Below, piece by piece: positions 1-10,206 of a DNA stretch of 49,031 bases. The notes beneath the pieces were generated by a model. That model saw only the letters and a program-made list of their open reading frames with translations. It was not told the DNA's origin and did no database searches. A program made the position numbers and the translations under genes. The stretch comes from Vitrella brassicaformis (taxonomy: Eukaryota > Sar > Vitrellaceae), in contig CDMY01000603.1 of the NCBI GenBank assembly GCA_001179505.1, forward strand, positions 267,718 to 316,748, read 5' to 3'. Position 1 is the first letter of the stretch, and each line of letters begins with the position of its first letter.

Positions 1-3000
1 GGGCAGGAAGGAGCAGGTCGACGGCGACAGCTCGGCCAGGACACGCAGCGCTTCGTCGAGCCGACGATCCTTTGTCCACCGCCCACGCAGCGATGGCGGG
101 ATCTCGCTCACCTGGGAAAACTGCACACAACACAACACACGCAATCAACGAATGCACCCACCCACCGTATCGTCTGGCCTGGCTGTTGTTGGTGTGCCCT
201 GCCCGTGCCGTGCTTCCACACCTACCTTGACTTGTATGTGCGATCGGTGCAGCCGCAGCGAGCCGAGGTCCAGCTCAGCAAAGCCGGCGAAGCCCTTGGA
301 GTACCACGACCCCACCACCACCCGCCCGTTGTTGCGCGTCACCCTCAGCGCAGCGTCCAGCGCTGTCGGCCGCCCACTCACCTCTATCACACAGTCGAAG
401 GGGCTGGGTGGGTCGTGGGCAGAAGAAGGGGCCAGCACCGCAGACGCACCGGCCTCTCTGGCGAGACGGCGCCTTTGCTCGGAGGGGTCGATGGCCGTCA
501 CGTGCCAGCGTTGGCGAGCCAGCAGATAGGTCACCAGCAGGCCTATCAGGCCCTGGCCAAACACCGCCACCTGCTCACCTGCAAGACATCCACACACACA
601 CCCATATAGATGCCAGGACCACCCTCTAGTCTCAATAGATCTCTCTCCTCATTGCCCACCCACCTGGCACTGGATTGGCATCCTGCAGTAGCGAGAGTGC
701 GGTCTCCATTGCCGGCAGGAAGATGGCGTCGTCCACGGGCACGTCAGCGGGCAGGCGTGTGCACGACGACAGCGGCACGATCGCCCTCTCCTCGTGAGAG
801 TGAAACGCAAAGACCTTCTGGCCCAGCCACGACAAGCGGTCCACGCCAGAGCCACACCTGACGCATTTGCCGGCGAGGGAGTAGCCGTATGTGAGTGGAT
901 ATCTGAGCGGTGTGGCCGTCATGCCCTCGATGGATGTGTCCAGCGGCTCGCCGTCGATGAAGTCGCCCTGGTAGACCTTGAGCTCCGTCCCGCTGCTGAT
1001 CAACGAGTAGGCCGACTCCACCTCCACCTGCAGGCAGGCAGCCATCGCATCCACGCACCAAATGTGTGGTGGTGGAGTGCAATGTGTTAGTGAGTTATGG
1101 GTTTGTGGGTGGCGGGCGGGGCTTACGTACGTGTCCTGGCGGCACTTTGATGGCTTGGGGCCGGTCTCTGATCTCTACTCGCGAGGGGCCGCTGAAGACC
1201 ACCTGGCGGCTGGGAAAGGCAGCCGCCACATCTGAGTACACACACACACACACACACACATGGGTTCACAGGCGTGTGAGCGTCTGTCTATCCATCACAT
1301 ACAGACATATCGGCGGGCAGTGTGCCGAGAATGTCGACGTTTTTGACCTTCAGTGTGGAGTGTTTGTCGGTGTGGTGCTTGACCCATGCTGGCAGGTCCC
1401 AGTGGGGCAGCAGCTGGCAGCTCCTGAGCGCACCCATGGCCAGGAACGACATCAGACACTGCCACATGTACTGATGGTCCGCGCACGGCACCGACCACTC
1501 CGACGCACCTAAACGAATCACACACACACCCACATGGCTGTCCATCCATCCATCCATCCAGGTGACCTCACCCTGCATCATGATTTGCCCTTTTCGCGAT
1601 TCGATGGCCCTGAGCAGCTTGGAGGGGTCGGTCGATTGGCCCTCTCTCCTCAGGTGCTCGTGGTACAGACTCACCACCTGCCGGTCGGTCGGCAGCGCCC
1701 CGCCGCCGAAGAACGGCGGGTCAAATGTCGTCCTGCCGGCGTAGGTAATCGGCATGTACAAGAGCGCCCCTGCACACACACACACACACACTCGTGCATA
1801 TGTGTAGACAGCCGTCTGTGGCAGGGCAGGGCAGGGTCCCTACACACCTGGTGCGATCCTAGTGAGGTGGTTGATGAGGACGTCCTGGTCCATCAGGTCG
1901 GCGAAGGAGCAGCCCAAGACGACGTCGAAGCCGTGCTGCCCATCAGCCGTGTCCAGAAGGTCGCCCTCCACCAGCACCAGGTATATACCGCCGCCGCCCC
2001 GGTCGGCCTTGCGGTAGACGCGCTCCCGAGGATGGAAGCCGAAGCTCTCATCGACCTCCTCGAACCCCATCAGCTCGGTGGCACTCTCGCGGTTGGCCTG
2101 ACAGACAGACACAGCCAGAGAGCATAGCATGCCAGTGTCTGTCGCTTGCAGGCTTGTGTGTGGTCTCTCTCGTTGTCTGTCTGACCTGCATGACGGCGCG
2201 TGAGGTGTCGATGGCCACGTAGACGAGTGCGTCGCCCCGGCCCTTCCACTGATGCCCCTCCCATAGGCCCAGCACCCTCACCAGCATGCCCAGCCTCCCC
2301 GCCCCCACATCCAGCACCCTCACGCCGCAATCCCTCGGCTCCTTCTCGCGGAACCTCGCCACGAAGGCCTCCCACGTGTCTTCATTGAAGGCGTGGCAGT
2401 CGATGGCCTTTTTGGCGGAGAGGTAAGCGAGCGGGTCGAACTGGAAGGTGGATTGGGGCGGGGCGCACTTGATGAGTGACGCTAGGGACTGCTCGAGGGT
2501 GGATGGAGAGGTGGGGAGAGGGGCCAGGGACACGCCTGAAACAACAGGACGATGTGCGTTTGTCTGTCTGTCCGAGTGGGTGGTTACCTTTGATGGCATG
2601 TGAGATGGCCTGCACGCTGCTGTCGATGACTTCAGGGTCATCAATCACCACCAGCTCCTTCTCCCCCCCTCCTAGCTCCTTCCACGCGTCCCGCAGCCTC
2701 TCATACTGAGGCCCCCTGCCGCCCTCGCCGATAAACGCCTCACCCCCCACCATTGGCACGCCCCCCCTCTCCGGCATCACAATGCGCGACACCATCGAAG
2801 ATGGCAAACACCGTGAGTAGAAGAGCATGTGCCCTGGGGAGGTCCACCGCAGGAGGTCCCTGATCCACCTCGGCGTGGCGCCTTCGCTCGCCATGTGCTG
2901 CCACCCTGTCGGCGTAGTGCTTTCCTTCCGGCCGTCCCTGTCGTCTGTCTGCCCGCTGACTCGCGCAGTCTCCTTGTTGAGGAGGTATGCCGTGAGCTCC

Positions 3001-3355
3001 TTCTCGATCGCCGCCCAGCCGCCCCTCTCCTTGCTGTCGAGACACCGCCGCACAATGGCCTTCACCTCAGCCGACGCGATCAGGTCCACATTGAAGGCGA
3101 TCGGTGGCAGGAGGGCGGCAGCTGATTGGGGGGTGTCCAGCGGGCCCTCAAATGAGGCGGACGTGGCGAGTGGGTCGGGGCCGTCGGAGACGGTGATGGT
3201 GAGCGACGAGAGGGGCTCCGGAGGGCTCTGTCGGTCTGCTGGCGGAAGACTCAGATATGCGGAACGGACTCTCTCCCACAGATAGCGTGACAACTGCAGC
3301 CAGCAACAGAGGAGGAAACGCATTCATGGAGGGGAGGGAATGCAATCGCGCCTGT

Positions 3356-3386
<31 letters not shown>

Positions 3387-4592
3387 GCCTTTGCTCGCTG
3401 ACTGACCATTTCCAGCGTCCAGTTCTCCCCCTTCATGGCTTCGATCTCCTCCAAGTTGCGGTAGGCCAGCCCCCCCACCGCCTCACCCAGCAAAGCCTGA
3501 CACATCCCAATATCGACCAGGAAGTTCTCGGGCTCGCGCAGCCGGGGGCCCTTGAAGGTCATGTCCACCAGCAGCGTCGCGCCGTGCAGGTCCTCCGCCC
3601 CGTCGAGCCTCCGGGCTATCATGCACCGGTCCCTCACGGTGACAGAGAAGTGGCCGAGGTGTGCGGGGGGCGGGGCGGGGTCGGTGGGGCCCTCGAAGGA
3701 GCATGACGCGATGTCCGACTCGTGAACGATGATCTTGAGGCGTTTCTTGTTTTTCGGGGGGGATGGGGGAGTTTCTGCAGCTCCGTCTTCCAGGCGTTCC
3801 GGGCGAAAGTTCACTGCCATGTCTTCCCAGAGCTTGAAGGCGATCCACTCGATGGTCGTGTTGGCTCCCTGGGTCCAAGGGGATGTGTCGAGGTTCTGTA
3901 CACATGAACATGCAAACAACGGACAGAGATGACCCTACACTGTACATGTAGCACACGTGTCGCTGACCCACCTGATTTTCGAAGGGCTTCAGCGCGTCAA
4001 TCAATGCCTTTGCAAGGTCCCTTTCGTCGAGATGATGGTAGAGCCACGCCTCCACCAGAATCGTGGCGCCGTGCATTCTCTGCGCCGGGCCGAATGACTT
4101 GCCGCGGAAAGAATGCGCCAGCATGGCCGTCTCACACACTCGGGCCGGGTCTCGCTCCTCATCCCATGGGTAAGCGGGCGAATGTGCGAAGCCGTAAAAG
4201 GAATAAGAGTCACGCAGGCCGAGGCGCATGTCGTCCACCGGATCACCTGCCTCCACCTTCGACAGCAGGTACTTGCGGAAGGCGGGCAGATTGCCAGATA
4301 ACTCTGTCGCGTGCTTGCACCACTCCTTGATGCGGCAGGCCTCTTTGAGCGCTGAGCTCTTCACCAGATGACCATCTGCTCGCAGCGTGGAGGACGTCAC
4401 GGACGCGGTAAGCAGGTTAACCGCCCCGTGTAAGAAGCCGTAGAAGTCGCCCTGCAAGGCGTCGCCGTGAAGGGGCCTTCTGATGGTCAGGGTGTAGGTG
4501 CTGAAGGCGCGGGAGAGTCCCCTGGACGCCACACATCTCGGACGAACCAGCGCCGTCATTCCGTGAGTCGGCGATGAGTCAATCGGCTCCAT
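1..4592 (-). CDS. multidomain enzyme: tandem PTPS-like domains + SAM methyltransferase + MDR dehydrogenase (partial)
   Basis: Partial gene of at least 11 exons; the 3' end lies left of base 1. Exon 1 starts at the ATG at 4590-4592 and ends at 3972; exon 2 is about 3896-3406. Domains in order: an N-terminal region, then PTPS-like domain 1 with AHSF...QRMHGAT and NTTIEWIAFKLWE. PTPS-like domain 2 has HFSVTVRDR, DLHGATLLVD, AYRNLEE and NWTLEMVSRYLWE. An unassigned stretch (about 3190-2440) is followed by a class I methyltransferase (motif I VLDVGAGRLG; VLGCSFADLM; LLYMPITY). Last is an MDR oxidoreductase (SSGTELKVYQG, YPLTYGYSLAG, NADP-loop VFGQGLIGLL, GRWTKDRRLDEAL). The MDR domain lacks the cysteine-rich structural zinc loop. 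PTPS proteins belong to the pterin/queuosine precursor fold; this HGAT variant, as I recall it, occurs in bacterial clusters with a similar methyltransferase and dehydrogenase. The product is unknown. A longer start at 4694 is possible, but the duplicate copy is conserved best from 4592. Confidence 0.75.
3357..3384. repeat. (TGCC)7 microsatellite in an intron
   Basis: Seven uninterrupted TGCC units between exons 2 and 3 of the fusion gene. Confidence 0.95.
4437..4592 (-). other. N-terminal region of the fusion, before PTPS domain 1
   Basis: The first 140 or so residues (roughly 4592-4150) have no motif that I recognise. They are well conserved in the second copy (FSTYTLTI, GDFYGF, LLTASVT, KYLLSKVEAGDPVDD), so they are real protein. 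They could be a further, strongly diverged PTPS-fold repeat, because FSTYTLTI resembles the first strand of that fold; this is inference. Confidence 0.35.
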
Positions 4593-4736
4593 TGCCGAGA
4601 GATTTGCCTCTGTTTTGCTACCACGAGGCGGGACGAACACATTCCGGACAGGTCTAAGGCAGATCTGCGCGTTTTGCCGCCTGCGGGGTTCCAAACCCTG
4701 CGAGCTCAGACGTGCAGTAGGGAAGTGGCCGTCCCG
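4593..4736. promoter_or_regulatory. shared promoter region, fusion enzyme / GDP-fucose synthase
   Basis: Only 144 bp separate the two divergent start codons, so both 5' UTRs and both promoters must fit here unless transcripts overlap. On the minus strand it carries GCGGCAAAACGCGCAG (4665-4680), similar to motifs in other divergent gaps of this window. No TATA box is visible. Confidence 0.55.
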
Positions 4737-6810
4737 ATGGCATCAGAAGTGAACGGGCATCCATCTTCGTCAGAAAACGGCGTTGGAGGCGGCGGCGAGG
4801 TATATCTGGTGACGGGAGGGAGCGGGCTGCTGGGCCAGGCGCTCAAACGGGTCGTCGAGGCCAGCGAGGGTGGCGCAGCAAAGGGCAGCAGCAAGTGGGT
4901 ATTCCTGTCGAGCAAAGATGCCGACCTGCGGTGCGCGAAAGATCTGGCGAAAGAGATGAGATGAGATGAGATGAGAAGGAATGTCATCCACTGTTCTCTG
5001 TGTGTATGTGTGTGCAGAGACTATGAGTCGTCTCGTCGTTTGTTCGACAAGCATCGACCGACGCATGTGGTGCATCTGGCCGCCAAGGTTGGCGGCCTTT
5101 TCGCAAACATGGCAGACCAGGTCAGTGAGGTCAACCAATCAACTCAGCTCCACGCCAACCTTGCACAGGCTTGTGGTTGCCATGTGTGTGTGCCAGGTGG
5201 GGTTCTTCCGGCAGAACATGCAGATGAATGACAACATCGTCTCACTCTGTCATGACTACAAAGTTAGCACACACGCACAAACAAACAGATATCCATCCCG
5301 TTATGGACGGGCGGATCGATGGATGGATTGCGTGTTGTGTGTGTCGTGTCGTGTCGTGTCAGGTGAAGCGTGCTATCTTCTGCCTGTCGACGTGCGTCTT
5401 CCCGCCATCAGCGCCCATGCCGCTCACCGAGGACTCGCTGCAGTCAGCACAGCACAGCACAGCACACACAGAGGGCTGGGTGTGGCATGTGATGGATGTG
5501 AAGGATGGGTGGTGTGCGTGTGGTTGACTGACTTGTGACTCAGTTCCGCCCCTCCCCACCCGTCCAATGAGGGCTATGCCAATGCCAAACGGATGCTCGA
5601 GTGCCTCGCCAGGTCACACACAAAGAAAGATAAACACACCTGCCTGACTGCCTGCCACTTCCTCTCACACACGTGTTGCTGTGTTGCAGATATTACCGTC
5701 AGCAGTACAATGACGAATTCGTCTGCATCATCCCCACCAACCTATACGGACCCAACGACAACTTCAACCTCGAGGTGGCTGGGCCTCATGGCACTTAACG
5801 CCACGGGCGCTTAAGCCACCGCATGTTGTGTGTGTGTGCCGTGTGCCGTGTGTGTGTGTGTATGTAGGAGGCGCATGTGATCCCTGCGTTGATCCACAAG
5901 TGTTACCTGGCGCAGCAGGACAACCAGCCGTTCGTCGTGAGCGGATCGGGCAAACCGCTGCGGCAGTTCCTGTACTCGGACGACTGTGCGGTGAGGGAGC
6001 CCATCCTTAGACACACAGTGACGGAGAGATGGTTCCTTTCGTGTGTGTCGTGTGTGCAGCGGATCATTTACGAGCTGCTGCGCACAAGTTCCGAGAAACT
6101 CACCTTCAACTCCATGATGTGTGTCGGGGACACCGGTACGTCTGTCTGTCTGCATGGGCATGGCGCACGCACACCACGGACGGACACGGCAACATGGGCA
6201 GCTCAGCTGTTTGTCTGTCTGTCTGTCTGTCTGTGTGTCTGCCACACACTTGTCCATCAGAGCATTCGATCAAGCAGGTGGCTGACGCCATCGTGTCGGC
6301 CATGGAGTTCAAGGGCGAGGTCAAGGTGAGCAAAGCGATACAACAGCATCGATTACACGGGCGGGCGGGCGGGCGGGCGGGTATCCTCCACATCATCCTT
6401 TGTGTGTCTCCGTCCCTCACTCCCTCTCAGTACGACACGTCAAAAGCAGACGGCGTCTACAAGAAGGTACCTAGAAGCGGACCTGCCTACCTAACGAAAG
6501 AAAGACCGAGTCTGGACCCTTTTCTTCATGTATTTATTTGTCTGTGTGTGATTGGTGTGTCGGTCGGTCAATCAGACTGCGTCCAACGCTATCCTGCGGG
6601 GGTTCATGCCCAAGGACTTCACACCCATCCCGCTCGAGGAAGGTGCGCAACCGATAGACAGACGGCAATATCATATGATGGCCGGAGGGATGGGCACGCC
6701 GACCGGAACCACCTGTGTGTGTGTCGTGTGTGTCATGGCTGCTGTCTCTCTCAGGCATCCGCCGGGCAGTGGTGTGGTTCAAGGACAACTTCGACAAGGC
6801 CAGGAGGTAG
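4737..6810 (+). CDS. GDP-L-fucose synthase (GDP-4-keto-6-deoxymannose epimerase/reductase)
   Basis: Converts GDP-4-keto-6-deoxy-D-mannose to GDP-L-fucose with NADPH, a cytosolic SDR enzyme that supplies fucosylation. Twelve exons join in frame: 4737-4930, 5018-5120, 5197-5262, 5363-5442, 5544-5612, 5690-5774, 5868-5990, 6060-6135, 6261-6325, 6431-6466, 6576-6642 and 6755-6810. Together they give 339 residues, close to the family's roughly 320. Seen in it: Rossmann [31 protein letters not shown], active-site [21 protein letters not shown] (YxxxK), [20 protein letters not shown] (acid/base His), FLYSDDCA and the tail [11 protein letters not shown]. All introns are GT-AG. The enzyme looks intact and active. 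It is divergent from the fusion enzyme with a 144 bp gap. Confidence 0.93.
6361..6380. repeat. (GCGG)5 in a GDP-fucose synthase intron
   Basis: Five GCGG units in the intron between the exons ending at 6325 and starting at 6431. Confidence 0.9.
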
Positions 6811-7269
6811 AGACGGTGGATGGATGGATGGATGGACGGAAGAATTCAGTCTCTCCCTACGGTCCGGCCCACGTGTGATTAGCCTCTCTGTGTGTAGCTT
6901 AGCTCCGGCCAGCCGGCCCGGCCTAGTAGTGGTGGAGTGTGTGTGCACGTGTGCCATGCAGCAATTACAAGGGAAAGGGAGATGCCTAGCTAGGCAGATA
7001 GATAGGGCTGCCAGGGAGTAGGGAGGGAGGGAGAGAGGATGGCTCACCTATGCGTTAGTTTATCGGTATCGCTCACTGACTGACTGACACGTGAGTAGAG
7101 AGAGGACCGACAGACAGACGATGGCTGCCGGTGGACTGGACACCACGAGAGAACAAATGAGTCAGTCAACCTCTAGCACGGGCCACACAGACGGTGTTAA
7201 CACATCACACACAGAGGACACCTCTTCCACACGCACCAACCACACACACACCACCACACGCAGCGCACA
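6811..7269. other. intergenic, convergent 3' ends
   Basis: Holds the 3' UTRs of the two converging genes. It contains short (GGAT)n and (TG)n runs, and no coding or RNA gene that I can support. Confidence 0.5.
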
Positions 7270-10167
7270 TCATGGCCTCGTTGTCTTCTTGACGGCTTCG
7301 GCCACCTTGCTCCTGACCATCCTGAGGTTGGCAGGCTTGACACGCTGGTCGGGCAGCAGCTTGTCTGTCCCCTTGCTGGTGGCTTCCTGCCACCGGCGCA
7401 GAACCACCCCCAAAGACAAGATGGACTGACCCCTGAGATATGACACACATACACCAGGGAGGTGACTGGCGCCGCTTCTGCACGCGTGTGTGTGTCGGTG
7501 GTTATCTGCTCACTTGGACTCTTCGGGCAGGCGATACTCATCAGGACACATGAGGCGGACCCACGCCTGGCCGACAGAACCATGGTATGTACGGGTGAGT
7601 ACGTCAGTCAGTGTCTCTCTCAATGGAATGTGACTAAGTAAGTCCTTCACCTGCTTGTCGAGATATCGTCTCAGAATGTTGTGCTGCAGCCGGCTCCGCA
7701 GTATCTCACCCATCGTGGGCTTCAATGGAATGGAAAGAACGAAAAGTGCGAGAGACGTCAATGAAGCCTCTCTCCCCCCCGGCTCACCTTGTCTCTCTGC
7801 GATGCCTGCTGCTGTGTCTCCTCCGCAACGCTTTGCACATCCGCCATGAGCCTGTCGGCCTCGTGCTTGGTCGGCCGGGGGTCGGGCGGTCTCCTGCCGC
7901 CATTCTTCTCAGCCTCTGCGGCGGCAACCTGGTCGGTGTAGGTGCTGCTGATGTCCTCCCTCCTCTCCCACTCCAATGAACGGGCGAGCCGGGAGTGCAA
8001 GAAGATGTCGATCAGGAGATCCTGTGCGGCCCACACACACACACACGCACACACGCACACACAGAGAGAGAGAGAGGCAGAGATTCGTTGTGGGTGGATG
8101 GGCATCAGCCAGCTGGCGTACTACCTGCCAGTAGAGGCGCCCGATAGTCTGGTATTTCCTCGGCCCCGCCCATTCGCCATTTGGTGACTTTGTGACTTGG
8201 TAGCAGGGCGGGCAGCACCTGCACCGGGCGATGTGCTCGTTCTGCCGCAGCCACGTCTCATAGTAGGTGTAGTCATAGCGCATTGGCGCCTCAGACCGCT
8301 GCGGCTCGCCGTAACGCACTGACCACCTTAGTCCCTTCTGATGATCACCCATTTCATCAACAAGCCCCTCGTGGTGGTGGTGGTGGTGGTCCTGCTGCTG
8401 CTGTGGCTGTGGCTGTTGTGCCTTTGCGGACTTCAGGCGAGACCAGCGTTGGTCGGTTTGCCGTTGCATGAAGAGACACGCTGTGTGTGGGCGGGAAGGT
8501 GCGGATGTCTGCTGGATTGCGAGTGGTGCCGGAGTGGTGCGTCTGGGTGAGGGGAGGGAGGGGGGGAACAGAGGCTCGTGGCTCTCGTCGTCTTGGAAGA
8601 GCGTCGTGTTGCCGGTGGTCAACCTGAGGGACTCGCGCGGTTCTCCTGCATAGTACTGCCAATACCTCATGCGCCGCTTCAATCGCTGGTCCAGCGTGCC
8701 CTGCAGCACAGCACAGCATAGCACAGCACAGCACACACCTGTCTGTCGTCTCATGGTCTGATGCATACCAGAAACCCACCCACCCACCCACCATCACGTC
8801 ACGTCTGCAGCCTACCTTTCTTATCCTTCGGCTCGTCTTGTCCGCCCTCATCCTCTCCCTCGTCAGCCTCGACGCCTCCCGCCTCTTCACTCTCTCCTTC
8901 AACGCCTCCTCGCGAATGATCCGCTCCATCGCTGCGTCATCCACATGAGCCTGCTGCTGCTGGTGCTCTCTGTCGCTGTCTCCCGAAGAAGAGCGATCGT
9001 CTTCATCATCATCAGTGGTAGAGGGGCTGGTTGAGCTGACGGGCATGAGAAAGGTGTGGGCGTAGTGGCGCCGCGGGTGGGTGAACTTGTCGAAGTGCGC
9101 CAGGTGCTCGAGTGAGTGGAGGGGCGGGGGAGCGATGGGCCGTGGTTGTGGCTTCTGCGGCGGTGGCTGGGACACTGCAGCCGTTTCTTCGCCTTTCTCT
9201 CGCGTGCGGCCGGTGGGCATGGCTGCACACGTGGGCTTGACGGCTGATGGATGGCCGCAGCAGGGGGACGAAGAGAAGACGCGTGGGTGCAAGTATCCAT
9301 CCATCCATCCATTCCTTACTTCCTTACCTTCTTTCTGTGTCTCGTCGTCAATATCATCCATTTTGCCCGTTTGTACTGTATGCGGCCCGACCACCTTCCC
9401 CCTGAACGCTCGTCTCGGCGCCGCCGCAGACTTCTTCGCAACACCGCCACTGATAACCTTCACCGCTTCCTTGTCCTTTGCGGCCGCCACTGGCTGCTTG
9501 CCCTTCATGGTCTTGCCTTTGTCTGTTTTCCTCTCTGTGGTCGGTGCCTTTGCGTCCGCCTGGTCCTCTTGGCGATCGATGGCTTGTCTCATGAGCAGCT
9601 GACGGAGGTGAGAGTTCTTGCGCGTTAGCATCTGGGGGAGTGAGAGGGACGGATGCACACATCTATCTTGTCAGCCAGAATCGCATTGCTCTGGTGTGTT
9701 GTCACCCACCCACCGGTTTGTGTCTCGGGCTTTGGGGAGGTGAGGGGTGGTGTACTGGGCATGTTGAGGAGGCCCGGCCGGTGGGAAGACTGGCACTCGG
9801 ACGGAGAAAGAAATCGATCACGTCCTCCCCTGCACACAGACAGATGTCAGTCGTGCACACTGCACTGGTGTATGGATGTCTCGTGCTGCTTCCATTGCCG
9901 ACGTACCGGTGATGAGCCCGTCCTGGTCGGTGTCGATGAGGTGGAAGAGGTGAAGGTAAAAGCGTCGCAGCGAGTCGGGGAGGTTTTTCCGCTGCTGGAT
10001 CTTCTTGCGTATTGTGGTCCATGCGCTGTTGGCCTGCGCCTGCCGCACCCAGTGGAGCATCTCGTCTATCTCTTTCTTCGTCGCACCTGGATGCATCCAC
10101 AGACAACACAGCACAGCACACAATAGTGTGTGGGTGTGCGTGGGTGTGAGTGAGTGGGAAACAGCCT

Positions 10168-10206
<39 letters not shown>

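Noticed and set aside
9607-9634. Splitting the EF-hand gene at the ATG near 9634
   Set aside because: The ATG directly follows a CCCCCAG acceptor, and the upstream exon joins it in phase; kept as one gene with moderate confidence.
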